A stretch of DNA of 64,000 nt, taken from Streptomyces sp. NRRL WC-3742 (GTDB lineage Bacteria > Actinomycetota > Actinomycetes > Streptomycetales > Streptomycetaceae). Both the position numbers and the translations under genes were made by a program. Every line of letters starts with the position of its first letter. Position 1 is the stretch's first letter. The notes beneath the pieces were generated by a model, which had not been told where the DNA came from, searched no databases, and saw nothing but the letters and a program-made list of their open reading frames with translations. Shown here one piece after another: positions 7,789 through 19,448 of this stretch. The stretch lies in NCBI RefSeq assembly GCF_000720635.1, contig NZ_JOCF01000074.1, positions 1-64,000 on the forward strand. The letters run 5' to 3'.

Positions 7789-8761
7789 AGAGCTTGCCCG
7801 CCGCCTCGGCGCGCAGGTCGCGGCGCAGCTCCTTGGGCAGCGAGAAGATCAGGTGCTCCTCGGCGGTCTTGACCGTCTCGACGGTGTCGTAGCCGCGCGC
7901 GGCCAGGAACTCCAGCACGCCCTCGACGAGGATCTCCGGCACCGAGGCGCCGCTGGTCAGGCCGACGGTGGTGACGCCCTCCAGCCACTCCTCCTGGATC
8001 TCGTCGGCGAAGTCCACCAGATGGGCCGCCTTGGCGCCGTACTCCAGGCCGACCTCGACCAGGCGCACGGAGTTGGAGGAGTTCCTGGAGCCGACCACGA
8101 TCAGTAGGTCGGTCTCCTCGGCCAGCTGCTTGACGGCGACCTGGCGGTTCTGGGTGGCGTAGCAGATGTCGTCGCTGGGCGGGCTGACCAGCGCGGGGAA
8201 GCGCTGCTTGAGCTCGCCGACGGTGGCCATGGTCTCGTCCACCGACAGGGTGGTCTGGGAGAGCCAGACGACCTTGGACTCGTCCCGGACCTTCACCTTC
8301 GCCACGTCCTCGGCGCCGTCCACCAGGTGGATGCGGTCCGGGGCCTCGCCCATGGTGCCGATGACCTCCTCGTGGCCCTCGTGGCCCACCAGCAGGATGT
8401 CGTAGCCCTCGTCGGCGAAGCGGACGGCCTCCTTGTGCACCTTGGTGACCAGGGGGCAGGTGGCGTCGATGGTGGCGAGCTTGCCGGCCTCGGCCTCGTC
8501 GTGGACGGACGGCGCGACGCCGTGCGCGGAGAACACCACGATCGAGCCCTCGGGCACCTCCTCCGTCTCGTCGACGAAGATCGCGCCCTTCTTCTCCAGG
8601 GTCTGCACCACGTACTTGTTGTGGACGATCTGCTTACGGACGTAGATGGGCGCCCCGTACTGCTCCAGGGCCTTCTCCACGGCGATCACGGCGCGGTCGA
8701 CGCCCGCGCAGTAGCCCCGGGGGGCGGCGAGCAGGACACGGCGCTGCGCGGTGTTGGACAT
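7787..8761 (-). CDS. ispH: 4-hydroxy-3-methylbut-2-enyl diphosphate reductase (MEP pathway)
   Basis: 324 residues, ATG at 8761. It makes IPP and DMAPP in the last step of the MEP pathway using a [4Fe-4S] cluster. The three cluster cysteines are visible in [22 protein letters not shown] and [23 protein letters not shown] and [13 protein letters not shown] are the substrate-binding motifs. The length is normal. It runs in the same direction as ppgK, with a hairpin and a tandem repeat between them. Confidence 0.97.
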   Translation of the reverse strand: MSNTAQRRVLLAAPRGYCAGVDRAVIAVEKALEQYGAPIYVRKQIVHNKYVVQTLEKKGAIFVDETEEVPEGSIVVFSAHGVAPSVHDEAEAGKLATIDATCPLVTKVHKEAVRFADEGYDILLVGHEGHEEVIGTMGEAPDRIHLVDGAEDVAKVKVRDESKVVWLSQTTLSVDETMATVGELKQRFPALVSPPSDDICYATQNRQVAVKQLAEETDLLIVVGSRNSSNSVRLVEVGLEYGAKAAHLVDFADEIQEEWLEGVTTVGLTSGASVPEILVEGVLEFLAARGYDTVETVKTAEEHLIFSLPKELRRDLRAEAAGKL

Positions 8762-8881
8762 GGCTCCATCGTACGGGCGGCGGCGGTGCGCACCCGCCCG
8801 TACGGCCGGAGGCTGCCACCCGACATCGCTTGGCGGAGCTTTCCGGGCGGAAACGGTCACAGGTGATCGAATCTGGTGCCT

Positions 8882-10234
8882 ATGAGCACTGTGATCGAGC
8901 CGGAACAGCCGGGCGGGCTGCGCCGCAGCCTGGGCGTACGCGACCTGATGGTCTACGGGCTGCTGTTCATCGCCCCGATGGCCCCGGTCGGCGTCTTCGG
9001 CGTCCTGGACGCCAAGAGCCACGGCGCCGTCGCCTCGGTGTACCTGGCGGCGACGGTGGCCATGGGCTTCACCGCCTTCTCGTACGCCCAGATGGTGCGC
9101 GCGGTGCCGCAGACCGGCTCGGTGTTCGCCTACGCCCGGGCCGGGCTGGGCGAGGGACCCGGGTTCATCGCCGGGTGGATGGCGATGCTCGACTACCTGC
9201 TCATCCCCGCCGTCGCCTACCTCTTCTCGGGGATCGCCCTGCACTCGCTGGTGCCCGGTGTCTCGCGCTGGGTGTGGACGGCGCTGGCGGTGGTGGTGAC
9301 CACCGCGCTCAACCTGGTCGGGGTGCGCACGGCTGCGGCGGTCGGCTTCGCGGTGCTCGCGATGGAGATCGCGGTGCTGGCGGTGTTCGTGGCGGCGGCC
9401 GTGGTGGTGCTCGTCCAGGACGGCGCCCGGCGCGGCTGGGACACCCCGTTCACGGCGGTCGGGGACTTCTCGCTGATGGCGGTGGTCTCGGCGGTGTCCG
9501 TGGCCGTGCTCTCCTACCTGGGCTTCGACGCCATCGCGACCTTCGTCGAGGAGGCGGTCGGCGCCTCGGCGGCGGTGGCGCGGGCGGTGCTGTGGTGCCT
9601 GGCGCTGGCCGGGGTGCTGTTCGTCGCCCAGACGTACCTGGCGGCGCTGCTGGAGCCGGCCTCCCCGCAGCAGCTGGCCGCCGACCCGGCCGCGCAGGGC
9701 TCGGCCTTCTACGACACCGTCGAGAGCGGTGTCGGGCACTGGCTGCACGTACTGGTCGCGGCCGGCAAGGCGATCGGCGCGGCCTTCGCGGCGCTGGCCG
9801 GGCAAGCGGCGGCCGGGCGGCTGGTCTTCGCGATGGGCCGGGACGGGCGGCTGCCGCGGGCCCTCGGCTCGGTGGACCCGTCGAGCGCGGTGCCGCGCCG
9901 GGCGCTGCTCGCGGCCGCGGTGATCACCATGGCGGCGGCGGTCTGGGCGGCCAGCCGGGACGACGGGCTCGACCAGCTGACCTCGGTGGTGAACGTGGGC
10001 GCGCTGACGGCCTTCGCGCTGCTGCACGCCTCCGTGGTCGGCTGGTACGCCCTGCGGCACGGCTCCCGGCGGTGGCTGGCGCACCTGGTCGTGCCGCTCC
10101 TGGGGATCGTGGTGATCGCGGCCGTGGTCTACGAGGCGTCGACGACGGCGCAGCTCGTGGGCCTGATCTGGCTGGCGGCGGGGCTGGTGGTGCTCGGCGT
10201 CCAGGGAGGCGTGCCTGTCGGCGGGCAACGCTGA
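8882..10234 (+). CDS. APC-superfamily amino acid permease
   Basis: 450 residues from ATG 8882 with about 12 hydrophobic segments. [30 protein letters not shown] is the first, carrying the unwound-helix glycine region of APC transporters. [15 protein letters not shown] is the conserved helix-6 motif. It probably imports an amino acid or amine by cation symport. No clear ribosome site precedes the start, so it may be leaderless or weakly translated. It is divergent from ispH. The stop codon falls in a 26-bp direct repeat. Confidence 0.88.
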   Translation: MSTVIEPEQPGGLRRSLGVRDLMVYGLLFIAPMAPVGVFGVLDAKSHGAVASVYLAATVAMGFTAFSYAQMVRAVPQTGSVFAYARAGLGEGPGFIAGWMAMLDYLLIPAVAYLFSGIALHSLVPGVSRWVWTALAVVVTTALNLVGVRTAAAVGFAVLAMEIAVLAVFVAAAVVVLVQDGARRGWDTPFTAVGDFSLMAVVSAVSVAVLSYLGFDAIATFVEEAVGASAAVARAVLWCLALAGVLFVAQTYLAALLEPASPQQLAADPAAQGSAFYDTVESGVGHWLHVLVAAGKAIGAAFAALAGQAAAGRLVFAMGRDGRLPRALGSVDPSSAVPRRALLAAAVITMAAAVWAASRDDGLDQLTSVVNVGALTAFALLHASVVGWYALRHGSRRWLAHLVVPLLGIVVIAAVVYEASTTAQLVGLIWLAAGLVVLGVQGGVPVGGQR

Positions 10235-10275
10235 CGCTCCTCTTCCCGGTGTCGGCGGGCAACGCTGACGCTCCT
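10216..10275 (+). repeat. 26-bp direct repeat over the permease stop
   Basis: Identical 26-bp copies at 10216-10241 and 10250-10275, separated by 8 bp. The first copy contains the permease stop TGA (10232-10234). The second lies 40 bp before the xseA start. Confidence 0.85.
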
Positions 10276-10314
10276 GTCGGCCCGGTGTCGGCGAGCGCCG
10301 CTAGCCTCGTACGC

Positions 10315-11526
10315 ATGGCCAACTCCAGCTCCCCCGAAGCGCCGCTCCCGGTCGGCAAGGTCTCCGCGCTGATCGGCGGCTGGATCGACAAGCTCGGCGC
10401 GGTGTGGGTGGAGGGTCAGATCACCCAGCTCAGCCGCCGGCCGGGGGCGGGCGTGGTGTTCCTGACCCTGCGTGACCCGCAGGCGGACGTCTCGCTCACC
10501 GTCACCTGCTTCCGCTCGGTCTTCGACCAGGTCGCGGACGTGGTGCAGGAGGGCGCGCGGGTCGTCGTGCACGCCAAGCCGGAGTGGTACGCGGCGCGTG
10601 GGCAGCTGTCGTTGCGGGCCTCGGAGATCCGGCCGGTGGGCCTGGGTGAACTGCTGGCCAGGCTGGAGCAGTTGAAGCGCAAGCTGGCCTCGGAGGGGCT
10701 GTTCGCGGCGGAGCGCAAGAAGCCGCTGCCGTTCCTGCCGCAGTGCGTCGGGCTGGTCACCGGGCGCGGTTCGGCGGCCGAGCGGGACGTCCTGGAGAAC
10801 GCCCGGCGGCGCTGGCCGGCGGTGCGCTTCGAGGTGCGCAACGTGCCCGTGCAGGGCGTCAGCGCGGTGGAGCGGGTGAGCGAGGCCGTCCGGGAGCTGG
10901 ACGAGCACCCCGAGGTGGACGTGATCGTCGTGGCCCGGGGCGGCGGCAGCGTGGAGGACCTGCTGCCGTTCTCGGACGAGTCGCTGGTGCGCCTGGTCGC
11001 GGCCGCCCGTACGCCGGTGGTCAGTGCGATCGGGCACGAGCCGGACCAGCCGCTGCTGGACTTCGTCGCCGACCTGCGCGCCTCCACGCCGACCGATGCC
11101 GCCAAACGGGTGGTCCCGGACGTCGGCGAGGAGCTGGCCAAGGTCCGCCAGCTGCGCGACCGCGCCCGCCGGCACGTGCTGGCGCGGGTCGAGCGGGAGC
11201 AGCACGGGCTGGACGGCGTGCGCAGCCGCCCGGCGCTGGCCGCGCCGCACCGGATGCTGGACGGGCGCGGGCAGGAGGTCGAGGCCCTGCTGGAGCGGGC
11301 CCGGCGCACCCTGAGGCATCGGCTGGACCACGCGCAGAGCGACCTCGGGCACACCCTGGCCCGGGTGGTGGCGCTGTCCCCGGCGGCCACCCTGGAGCGC
11401 GGCTACGCGGTGCTGCAGCGGGCGGACGGCACGGTGGTGACGGACCCGTCGCAGGTCGAGGCCGGGGAGGGGCTGCACGCCCGGGTGTCGGGCGGCGGCT
11501 TCGGCGTGACGGTCGAGGATCGCTAG
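10315..11526 (+). CDS. xseA: Exodeoxyribonuclease VII large subunit
   Basis: 403 residues. It begins with an OB fold ([17 protein letters not shown]) that binds single-stranded DNA. The catalytic DUF-type domain follows with [43 protein letters not shown] and [28 protein letters not shown], all hallmarks of XseA. A coiled C-terminal region binds XseB. ExoVII degrades ssDNA from both ends in repair. ATG at 10315. xseB follows on the same strand 115 bp later after a tandem repeat. Confidence 0.97.
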   Translation: MANSSSPEAPLPVGKVSALIGGWIDKLGAVWVEGQITQLSRRPGAGVVFLTLRDPQADVSLTVTCFRSVFDQVADVVQEGARVVVHAKPEWYAARGQLSLRASEIRPVGLGELLARLEQLKRKLASEGLFAAERKKPLPFLPQCVGLVTGRGSAAERDVLENARRRWPAVRFEVRNVPVQGVSAVERVSEAVRELDEHPEVDVIVVARGGGSVEDLLPFSDESLVRLVAAARTPVVSAIGHEPDQPLLDFVADLRASTPTDAAKRVVPDVGEELAKVRQLRDRARRHVLARVEREQHGLDGVRSRPALAAPHRMLDGRGQEVEALLERARRTLRHRLDHAQSDLGHTLARVVALSPAATLERGYAVLQRADGTVVTDPSQVEAGEGLHARVSGGGFGVTVEDR

Positions 11527-11582
11527 AGGATCACCGGAGGATTGCTAAGGGATCACTGGAGAACCGCTCAAGAACCGGTGGA
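11517..11582 (+). repeat. 22-bp diverged tandem repeat (3 units) at the xseA stop
   Basis: Units at 11517-11538, 11539-11560 and 11561-11582 align without gaps. The first carries the real stop (GCTAG, 11522-11526) and the second carries GCTAA at the equivalent place. The third has diverged. Confidence 0.7.
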
Positions 11583-11641
11583 GACCCGGCACCCGGCGGC
11601 GGGCCCCCGGGTTGTCGGCTCCAGCCCCTAGGCTTTCGGGC

Positions 11642-11902
11642 ATGGCAGAGCAGCAGCAGGAGCAGGCCGCCCCGGCGGCGCCGAGCGCGGACGACGCGCT
11701 GGGCTACGAGCACGCCCGGGACGCGCTGCTGGACGTCGTCCGGCAGCTGGAGAACGGCGGAATCTCCCTTGAGGAGTCCCTCGCCCTGTGGGAGCGTGGC
11801 GAGCAGTTGGCGAAGGTGTGCCAGCGGTGGCTGGACGGCGCCCGGGCCCGGCTGGACGCCGCGCTGGCGGCCGAGGAGGGCGAGGATTCCGGCCGGATGT
11901 GA
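11642..11902 (+). CDS. xseB: Exodeoxyribonuclease VII small subunit
   Basis: 86 residues, a little longer than E. coli XseB. The family pattern YEHARDALLDVVRQLENGGISLEESLALWERGEQLAKVCQRWLDGARARLDAA is complete: a helical hairpin that binds the XseA coiled coil in several copies. ATG at 11642. Its position right after xseA confirms the assignment. Confidence 0.95.
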   Translation: MAEQQQEQAAPAAPSADDALGYEHARDALLDVVRQLENGGISLEESLALWERGEQLAKVCQRWLDGARARLDAALAAEEGEDSGRM

Positions 11903-12012
11903 CGGGCGTCACAACGGCTTGGGGAATCGTTGAATCTTCACCTATGTTGGAGGAAGCGATCGGCCGCGGCCGGTCACACCGACGAACCCCCTCCAGCTTG
12001 AGGTGCAGAAGC

Positions 12013-12615
12013 ATGACCACCGACGCCCTGGTACTCGACGCCGCCGCTCAGGACCTGCTGTTCCGCGAGGCCCGCACCGCGAACACCTTCACCGACGAGC
12101 CCGTCTCCGAGGAGCAGGTCCAGGCGATCTACGACCTCGTGAAGTACGGCCCGACCGCCTTCAACCAGCAGCCGCTGCGCGTCGTCCTGGTCCGCTCGAC
12201 CGAGGGCCGCGAGCGCCTCGTCCAGCACCTCTCGGACGGCAACAAGGCCAAGACCGCCGCCGCCCCGCTGGTCGCCATCCTGGCCGCGGACAACGAGTTC
12301 CACGAGGAGCTGCCGACCCAGTTCCCGCACTTCCCGCAGGCCAAGGACGTCTTCTTCTCGGACCGCGCCGTCCGTGAGGGCTCGGCCGCGCTGAACGGCG
12401 CCCTGCAGGCCGCCTACTTCATCATCGGCGTCCGCGCCGCCGGCCTGGCCGCCGGCCCGATGACCGGCTTCGACGCCGAGGGCATCAACAAGGAGTTCTT
12501 CGGCGAGGGCGACCACTCGGTGCTGGCCGTCGTCAACATCGGCAAGCCGGGCGAGGACGCCTGGTTCCCGCGCTCCCCGCGCCTGGAGTACGACCAGGTC
12601 GTCACCACCGTCTGA
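12013..12615 (+). CDS. Malonic semialdehyde reductase / nitroreductase-fold protein (RutE-like)
   Basis: 200 residues with the flavin nitroreductase fold: LFREARTANTF, YDLVKYGPTAFNQQPLRVVLV, and AALNGALQAAYFIIGVRAAGLAAGPMTGFD. These match the RutE/HadB group (E. coli RutE 196 residues), which reduces malonic semialdehyde to 3-hydroxypropionate after pyrimidine breakdown. No other rut genes are nearby, so the physiological substrate is uncertain. It ends at a strong bidirectional hairpin. Confidence 0.85.
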   Translation: MTTDALVLDAAAQDLLFREARTANTFTDEPVSEEQVQAIYDLVKYGPTAFNQQPLRVVLVRSTEGRERLVQHLSDGNKAKTAAAPLVAILAADNEFHEELPTQFPHFPQAKDVFFSDRAVREGSAALNGALQAAYFIIGVRAAGLAAGPMTGFDAEGINKEFFGEGDHSVLAVVNIGKPGEDAWFPRSPRLEYDQVVTTV

Positions 12616-12630
12616 CGCACCCCGCGCACA

Positions 12631-12674
12631 CGGAAGGGCCCCGCACCGGATTCGTCCGGTGCGGGGCCCTTCCG
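12631..12674. terminator. 20-bp hairpin with TTCG loop
   Basis: Perfect 20-bp arms (12631-12650 and 12655-12674) closed by TTCG. It lies between the convergent RutE-like and DUF4245 genes and should terminate both. Confidence 0.9.
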
Positions 12675-12682
12675 CACGAGTC

Positions 12683-13198
12683 CTACTTCAGCGACTGCGC
12701 CAGCTCGGCCAGCTCCTTGTACGAGGCGGTGCCGGTGAGCAGCGTGGTGCCGCCGCCGTTCTGCACGGTCAGTGCGCGGGCCTTGTCGCCCTGCACCCGG
12801 TCCCAGGTACGCCCGGCCACCTCGGAGGTGCCGTCCGGCTTCCCCCCGGCGACCTTGTCGGCGACCATCGCCTCGCGCGGCAGGTCGCTCTGCTCGATCG
12901 CCGCGTACTGGCCCGAGGGCGTCACGAAGCCCAGGTGCCAGGCATTGCCCTTGCCCTCGCCCAGCGCGGCCGCCCGGTAGCTGACGGAGGTGGCCCGCCA
13001 CTTGTCCGACAGCCCCTGCGGGGCGAGCACCGGGTACGGCGCGGCGCGCTTGGCCGTGCTCGCCTCCACCGTGTACGAGACCACCCGCACCCCGTCGCCC
13101 TTCGCGTCGTGCGGCAGGAACAGGTACCCGGTCCCGACGACGACACCGACGGCCAGCATCGACAGGACCATGTCCCGTACGGTCTGCCGGCCCCTCAT
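12683..13198 (-). CDS. DUF4245-family membrane-anchored protein
   Basis: 171 residues from ATG 13198, which has GGAGAG nine bases upstream. In-frame GTG 13219 and ATG 13237 are alternatives. The N-terminus [29 protein letters not shown] is a short cytoplasmic tail plus one transmembrane helix. The remainder is an extracytoplasmic DUF4245 domain with [21 protein letters not shown] and a C-terminal [13 protein letters not shown]. The function is unknown. Its place beside glpX is conserved in Streptomyces. Confidence 0.85.
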   Translation of the reverse strand: MRGRQTVRDMVLSMLAVGVVVGTGYLFLPHDAKGDGVRVVSYTVEASTAKRAAPYPVLAPQGLSDKWRATSVSYRAAALGEGKGNAWHLGFVTPSGQYAAIEQSDLPREAMVADKVAGGKPDGTSEVAGRTWDRVQGDKARALTVQNGGGTTLLTGTASYKELAELAQSLK

Positions 13199-13434
13199 GC
13201 CCTTGCTCTCTCCAGCCACCCCCACATGGTGACTCATCCACACGCCGGGCCCTCCACCAGGGGTGCCCACGTACGGGTGAAGCGGGACGAACCGGGGTGT
13301 TCCGGAGGCCGAGGGGGACCCGCGCCACAGACAGGCCATTCGTGGGCAGATACGATCGCAGGACCCTCACCACGGCGTTCGACCAGGCAGTAGTCGGGCG
13401 CTCACTGGCCGTCGCGTACAGAGAGGTAACGACG

Positions 13435-14475
13435 ATGACCACGCAGTACCCGAACCACCTTCCCAGCTCCCTCGAGGTCGCGCCCGAGGCTCCCGACCGG
13501 AACCTCGCGCTCGAACTCGTCCGGGTCACCGAGGCCGCGGCCATGGCCGCCGGCCGGTGGGTCGGCCGTGGCGACAAGAACGGCGCGGACGGCGCGGCCG
13601 TCAAGGCGATGCGCACCCTGGTCTCGACCGTCTCGATGAACGGCGTCGTCGTCATCGGGGAGGGCGAGAAGGACGAAGCCCCGATGCTCTACAACGGCGA
13701 GCGGGTCGGCGACGGCACCGGCGCCGAGTGCGACGTCGCGGTCGACCCGGTGGACGGCACCACGCTGACCGCCAAGGGCATGAACAACGCGGTGGCCGTC
13801 CTGGCCGTCGCCGACCGCGGCACCATGTTCGACCCCAGCGCCGTGTTCTACATGGACAAGCTGGTCGCCGGCCCCGAGGCCGCCGAGTTCGTCGACATCA
13901 CCGCCCCCGCGGCCGTCAACATCCGCCGGGTCGCCAAGGCCAAGGGCAGCGCCGTCGAGGACGTCACCGTCGTCGTCCTCGACCGCCCGCGCCACGACGG
14001 CCTGGTCCGGGAGATCCGCGAGGCGGGCGCCCGGATCAAGTTCATCTCCGACGGCGACGTCGCCGGCGCCATCATGGCCGCCCGCGAGGGCACCGGCGTC
14101 GACCTGCTGATGGGCATCGGCGGCACCCCCGAGGGCATCATCGCCGCCTGCGCGATGAAGTGCATGGGCGGAGTCATCCAGGGCCGTCTGTGGCCCAAGG
14201 ACGACGCCGAGCGCCGGAAGGCCCTCGACGCCGGGCACGACCTCGACCGGGTGCTCACCACCGACGACCTGGTCAGCGGCGAGAACGTGTTCTTCGTCGC
14301 CACCGGCATCACCGACGGCGAGTTGCTGCGCGGCGTGCACTACCGCTCGGAGACCGCCACCACCAGCTCGCTGGTGATGCGCTCCAAGAGCGGCACCATC
14401 CGCGAGATCAACTCGGTGCACAAGCTGTCGAAGCTGCGCGCCTACAGCGCGATCGACTTCGACCGCGCCAACTGA
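13435..14475 (+). CDS. glpX: Fructose-1,6-bisphosphatase, class II
   Basis: 346 residues from ATG 13435 with AGAGAGG upstream. It hydrolyses fructose 1,6-bisphosphate in gluconeogenesis. [14 protein letters not shown] and [14 protein letters not shown] supply the metal and phosphate ligands of the GlpX/SBPase group, and [22 protein letters not shown] is the C-terminal family signature. Actinobacteria generally use this class as their main FBPase. It converges on the Wbl gene at a hairpin. Confidence 0.96.
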   Translation: MTTQYPNHLPSSLEVAPEAPDRNLALELVRVTEAAAMAAGRWVGRGDKNGADGAAVKAMRTLVSTVSMNGVVVIGEGEKDEAPMLYNGERVGDGTGAECDVAVDPVDGTTLTAKGMNNAVAVLAVADRGTMFDPSAVFYMDKLVAGPEAAEFVDITAPAAVNIRRVAKAKGSAVEDVTVVVLDRPRHDGLVREIREAGARIKFISDGDVAGAIMAAREGTGVDLLMGIGGTPEGIIAACAMKCMGGVIQGRLWPKDDAERRKALDAGHDLDRVLTTDDLVSGENVFFVATGITDGELLRGVHYRSETATTSSLVMRSKSGTIREINSVHKLSKLRAYSAIDFDRAN

Positions 14476-14495
14476 GGCACCCGGCGACACCCCTC

Positions 14496-14531
14496 GCGGC
14501 CCCGGCGGAATCCCCCCTCCGCCGGGGCCGC
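14496..14531. terminator. Bidirectional hairpin between glpX and the wbl gene
   Basis: 14-bp arms GCGGCCCCGGCGGA (14496-14509) and TCCGCCGGGGCCGC (14518-14531) with an 8-base loop, between convergent stops. Confidence 0.85.
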
Positions 14532-14566
14532 GGTGCGTCCGCCGCCCCCGGCCGCCCCCGTGAGTC

Positions 14567-15001
14567 TCAACCGGCTATCCGGCGCCGTCCCGCGGCCGCC
14601 ACCCGGGCCGCCTCCCGCAGCTCCGCGTCCCTCCGACGACGGCGGGCCAGCACCACGCGCCGCTCGGCGGCCGTCAGCCCGCCCCAGACGCCGTACGGCT
14701 CCGGCTGGGCCAGCGCGTGCTCCCGGCACTCCAGCAGCACCGGGCAGCGCGCACAGACCCGCTTGGCCTGCTCCTCGCGCGACAGCCGGGCCGCCGTGGG
14801 CTCCTTGGACGGCGCGAAGAACAGCCCCACCTCGTCCCTGCGGCAGGCCGCACCGGTGTGCCAGGGGTTGTCCTCCCCCGCGGGTGACCCGCTCGCCGGG
14901 CCGACCGGCGGCTGCGCCTGCGGCCGGGGCGCCGGGGGGCGCTCCAGCACCTGCGCGGCGAGGACGGGCGAGGTGGTGCGGGACTCGATCGGATGCAGCA
15001 C
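14567..15001 (-). CDS. WhiB-family [4Fe-4S] regulator (WblI-like by position)
   Basis: 144 residues if started at GTG 15001, which has GGAG seven bases upstream. GTG 15031 is also possible. The four cluster cysteines are present: GAACRRDEVGLFF, then VCARCPVLLEC in CxxC-x5-C spacing. The YGVWGGLTAAERR turn follows, with a basic C-terminus (ARRRRRDAEL) for DNA contact. WhiB-like proteins sense redox or NO and act with sigma factors in development and antibiotic control. The neighbour glpX and the position suggest the WblI orthologue. Confidence 0.88.
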   Translation of the reverse strand: MLHPIESRTTSPVLAAQVLERPPAPRPQAQPPVGPASGSPAGEDNPWHTGAACRRDEVGLFFAPSKEPTAARLSREEQAKRVCARCPVLLECREHALAQPEPYGVWGGLTAAERRVVLARRRRRDAELREAARVAAAGRRRIAG

Positions 15002-15265
15002 GGCCGTACTCCTGACGAGGCTCTCGGACACGGGGGAACCTCGCTCTCCTGCCCGGCTGCGAGCCCCCGCTGTCCAGCCCCGAACCGGCCGCTGGGCCGC
15101 CTCCGGTGCACAGCCGTACAAGAAGCGATGTGCGGGGGGACCTACCCCGCCCGGCCCCGATTCATGCACACTGCACGCAATCGGCTACGGAGTGCACTCG
15201 ACGCAACGACGGGTGCCGACCCGGGAGTTGATCCCCGACCCGACACCCGCCAGCGGCAACGCCCG

Positions 15266-16054
15266 TCACTCGGAGTCGAGTTGCTTGCGCACCCACTCCC
15301 TGACCTTCTTGCCGCGGCGCGGCTTGGCGTCACAACCGCCGAACACCGCAATGCCCTTGACCCGCACCACCGGCGCGTACGGATCGGCCGCGGTCTGCTC
15401 CTTGACGTCGAAACCACCGAAGATGCCGACCCCGCCGCCGTGCAGGCTGACGTTCTCCGGCACCCGGATCTCGACCCCGCCGAACAGGGCCGTCACCTCG
15501 ATCTCCACCTCGGGCGACTCGAACACGGCGTCCGTGAGGTCGATGTCCACCCCGCCGAAGGCCGCGAACGCCCGCAGGTGCGAGCCCACCCGCCAGCGGC
15601 CCCGGCGCGAGGCCCCGCCGAACACCGCCACCATCGACGGCGACTCCTGGCGCGCGGGCGGCAGTTGCGGGGCCGCCGGGGCCGGAGCCGGGCGCGGGAT
15701 CTCCAGCGGCGGCTTCTCGAAGGAGATCGGGCGGTGGGTCGGCAGGTCCCGCGTGAGCGGGACGAGTTCGCCGAAGGTCTTGGCGGAGTACGCGGCCTCG
15801 ATCCGCTCCGCGTGCTCCTCGGCGTCCAGCCGGCCCTCGGCGTACGCGTCGCGCAGCAGTTCCGCGACGCGCTCGCGGTCGGAGTCCGAGACGCGCATCT
15901 CCGCGTGCGCGACCGGAGTGTGATCCACGGGCCTGCGGGCCGGTTCCGGCTCACGGACGGGCCTGGGTTCGGGAGTGTGCTCGGGCTTGGTCATCGGTAC
16001 GGGCGCCGGCACCGGCGGCTGCCCCGGGTCGTCCTGCGGCGGCGAGTTGTCCAC
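15266..16054 (-). CDS. DUF1707 plus LiaF-like C-terminal protein
   Basis: 262 residues from GTG 16054. A Pro-rich leader is followed by DUF1707 at about residues 53-100 ([33 protein letters not shown]). The C-terminal half is a repetitive beta region of the LiaF type ([44 protein letters not shown]). LiaF-like domains are linked to cell-envelope stress sensing in Firmicutes. No transmembrane helix is present here. It is divergent from the fumarase gene. Confidence 0.82.
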   Translation of the reverse strand: MDNSPPQDDPGQPPVPAPVPMTKPEHTPEPRPVREPEPARRPVDHTPVAHAEMRVSDSDRERVAELLRDAYAEGRLDAEEHAERIEAAYSAKTFGELVPLTRDLPTHRPISFEKPPLEIPRPAPAPAAPQLPPARQESPSMVAVFGGASRRGRWRVGSHLRAFAAFGGVDIDLTDAVFESPEVEIEVTALFGGVEIRVPENVSLHGGGVGIFGGFDVKEQTAADPYAPVVRVKGIAVFGGCDAKPRRGKKVREWVRKQLDSE

Positions 16055-16200
16055 GGCACCAGCCTAGTGGGTCGCACTCCAGCCCGAGTGAGCCCGGTCA
16101 CGCCCGGTGCCCCGTCCGCGAAGGCGCCGGGCGCGGGTCCTACCCTGGATGGTGCTTCGCCGACGCAGCCGGACCACCTGGACACCTAAGGACCGCCCCC

Positions 16201-17868
<1,668 letters not shown>

Positions 17869-17884
17869 CCCCGGCGCACACGTC

Positions 17885-17919
17885 ACCGCCCCGGTCGCCC
17901 CCAGCGCGACCGGGGCGGT
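17885..17919 (+). terminator. Rho-independent terminator of fumarase
   Basis: 13-bp arms ACCGCCCCGGTCG (17885-17897) and CGACCGGGGCGGT (17907-17919), followed by TTTTCT. Confidence 0.9.
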
Positions 17920-17934
17920 TTTCTCATGGCCTCT

Positions 17935-17973
17935 CGTACCGGAAACCCGTACCATCGACGTACAGGAAACCCG
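17935..17973 (+). promoter_or_regulatory. Probable operator of the downstream yefM-yoeB pair
   Basis: CGTACC occurs at 17935 and 17948, GTAC again at 17959, and GGAAACCCG is repeated at 17941-17949 and 17965-17973. The GTACC half-sites resemble those in the operator at 4321-4346, although the arrangement is direct rather than inverted. Confidence 0.4.
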
Positions 17974-17995
17974 AGCGGACGACGGAGGCACATCG

Positions 17996-18268
17996 ATGGC
18001 GATCAGCGCGAGCGAGGCACGCACCCAACTGTTCCCGTTGATCAAGAAGGTCAACGACGACCACGCCCCGATAAGAATCACCTCGAAGAGCGGCGACGCG
18101 GTCCTCATGTCCGCCGAGGACTACGACTCCTGGCAGGAGACGATCTACCTCCTGCGCTCCCCCGCCAACGCCCAGCGACTCATGGAGGCCGTCGCCCGCG
18201 ACAAGGCGGGCGACCTCGGCGCCAGCAGGACCATGGAGGAGCTGGAAGCCCTGGCGGGTGAGGTGTGA
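17996..18268 (+). CDS. yefM: YefM/Phd-family antitoxin (third locus)
   Basis: 90 residues from ATG 17996 with GGAGG upstream. [23 protein letters not shown] is nearly identical in pattern to the antitoxin encoded at 4020-4301, and the [12 protein letters not shown] helix is conserved. The acidic tail ([11 protein letters not shown]) differs and should set toxin specificity. It overlaps the yoeB start by four bases. It lies just after the fumarase terminator. Confidence 0.92.
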   Translation: MAISASEARTQLFPLIKKVNDDHAPIRITSKSGDAVLMSAEDYDSWQETIYLLRSPANAQRLMEAVARDKAGDLGASRTMEELEALAGEV

Positions 18269-18525
18269 GGAGCGTCCACTTCGACCCGCACGCCTGGGAA
18301 GACCTCCTGTTCTGGCTCGGCTCGAACCGGAGAATGGCCCAGCGGATCACCCGCCTGATCGGCGAGATCCAGCGCGACCCGTTCGGTGGCATCGGCAAGC
18401 CCGAGCCACTCAAGGGCGACCTGGCCGGCTACTGGTCACGCAGGATCGACGACGAGCACAGGCTGGTCTACCGGGCCGACGAGAAGCAGGTGGTGATCCT
18501 CAAGGCCCGCTACCACTACCAGTAG
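18265..18525 (+). CDS. yoeB: YoeB-family mRNA interferase toxin (third locus)
   Basis: 86 residues from a GTG that overlaps the yefM stop. Catalytic residues align one position later than in E. coli YoeB because of one extra N-terminal residue: Glu47 (KPEPLK), Arg66 (DDEHRLVY) and His84 (ARYHYQ). HAWEDLLFW is the family N-terminus. With its antitoxin it forms an intact module that is separate from the pair at 3769-4301. Core identity between the two toxins is high, but their N-termini differ. Confidence 0.93.
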   Translation: MRSVHFDPHAWEDLLFWLGSNRRMAQRITRLIGEIQRDPFGGIGKPEPLKGDLAGYWSRRIDDEHRLVYRADEKQVVILKARYHYQ

Positions 18526-18549
18526 CTCCGGTGGCATCCGTCACGGTGC

Positions 18550-19308
18550 TCAGGCGTCGAAGTCGTACTCGAGGACGTAGGAGGCGGCGTCGAGGATCAT
18601 CTCGTTGAGTTCGACGACCTGGCCCTCGTCGGCGAAGGCGGTGCGGCAGATGAGGATGACGGGGGTGCCGGCGGTGAGGTCGAGGCGGGAGGACTCCTCG
18701 GCGCTGGGCATGCGGGAGCGCACCTCCTCGCGGAAGTGGACGGGCTTCGCGCCGATCTCCGCGAGCCGGGCGTAGGTGCCGCCGGGGCCGGTGTCCTCGC
18801 GGGTGATGGCCGTCCCCGCGACCAGGAGGGCGGGCAGGTACGAGGTGGAGAGCAGCACCGGCTTGCCGTCCAGGACGAAGCGGCGGTGCCGTACGCACAT
18901 CGGCACCCCCGGGTCGGTCCCGAGCACCCGCGCCACGTGCTCGGGCGCGCCCTGCTCGGTGACGGACACCTGGTCCACCACCAGGGTGCGGTTGTCGATG
19001 TCCGCCGACCATATCGACCGGCCCGACCCCCACTGGCCCTGCGCCAGCCGCTGGATGCCCCGCCGCCGCAGCGGCCGGAAGTCCCGGACGAACACCCCCG
19101 CCCCGCGGCGGGCCTCCGCGATGCCCTCGCTCTGCAGGACGCCGAGCGCCTGACGGGCGGTCATCCGGGCCACGCCGTACTCGTCCATGAGGTCGTTCTC
19201 ACCGGGCAGGCGGTCCCCCGCGCGGTAGCGGCCGGCGTCGATGGCCGCCTTGAGCGAGTCGGCGATCCGCTGGTACTTGGGCTGTTTCTCGCCACTGCTG
19301 CCGTTCAT
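18550..19308 (-). CDS. GntR/HutC-family transcriptional repressor with UTRA domain
   Basis: 252 residues from ATG 19308. The winged helix lies at about residues 12-78 (KYQRIADSLKAAIDAGRYRAGDRLPGENDLMDEYGVARMTARQALGVL), and a UTRA ligand-binding domain follows (QVSVTEQGAPEHVARVLG to LNEMILDAASYVLEYDFDA). UTRA members bind small sugars or metabolites, and some Streptomyces relatives (KorSA-like) control mobile elements. Twin identical palindromes in the divergent intergenic region are its likely operator. The ligand is unknown. Confidence 0.88.
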   Translation of the reverse strand: MNGSSGEKQPKYQRIADSLKAAIDAGRYRAGDRLPGENDLMDEYGVARMTARQALGVLQSEGIAEARRGAGVFVRDFRPLRRRGIQRLAQGQWGSGRSIWSADIDNRTLVVDQVSVTEQGAPEHVARVLGTDPGVPMCVRHRRFVLDGKPVLLSTSYLPALLVAGTAITREDTGPGGTYARLAEIGAKPVHFREEVRSRMPSAEESSRLDLTAGTPVILICRTAFADEGQVVELNEMILDAASYVLEYDFDA

Positions 19309-19377
19309 CGCCGCTCCCTCTGCCACGGATGAATCGTAGGCGCGCCCCCGGCTGCCGGTAAGGAGATACGACAACCG

Positions 19378-19412
19378 TTGACATCTCTAGAGATATTAGC
19401 TTCTCTAGAGAT
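19378..19412. promoter_or_regulatory. Twin palindromic operator between the GntR gene and a small ORF
   Basis: ATCTCTAGAGAT at 19383-19394 and its near copy TTCTCTAGAGAT at 19401-19412, centres 18 bp apart. They sit beside TTGACA (19378-19383) on the plus strand and over a TAATAT -10-like element on the minus strand (19393-19398). This is a strong candidate for GntR binding at both divergent promoters. Confidence 0.75.
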
Positions 19413-19448
19413 GCTGGCCAGTCGCCCACCACAGCGAGGAGCAGTGCG

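Noticed and set aside
7787..10228. Very long open frame continuing upstream of ispH on the minus strand (about 813 codons)
   Set aside because: The part above 8761 is antisense to the APC permease and has no homology. High GC makes antisense frames open. The ispH start at 8761 fits the family.
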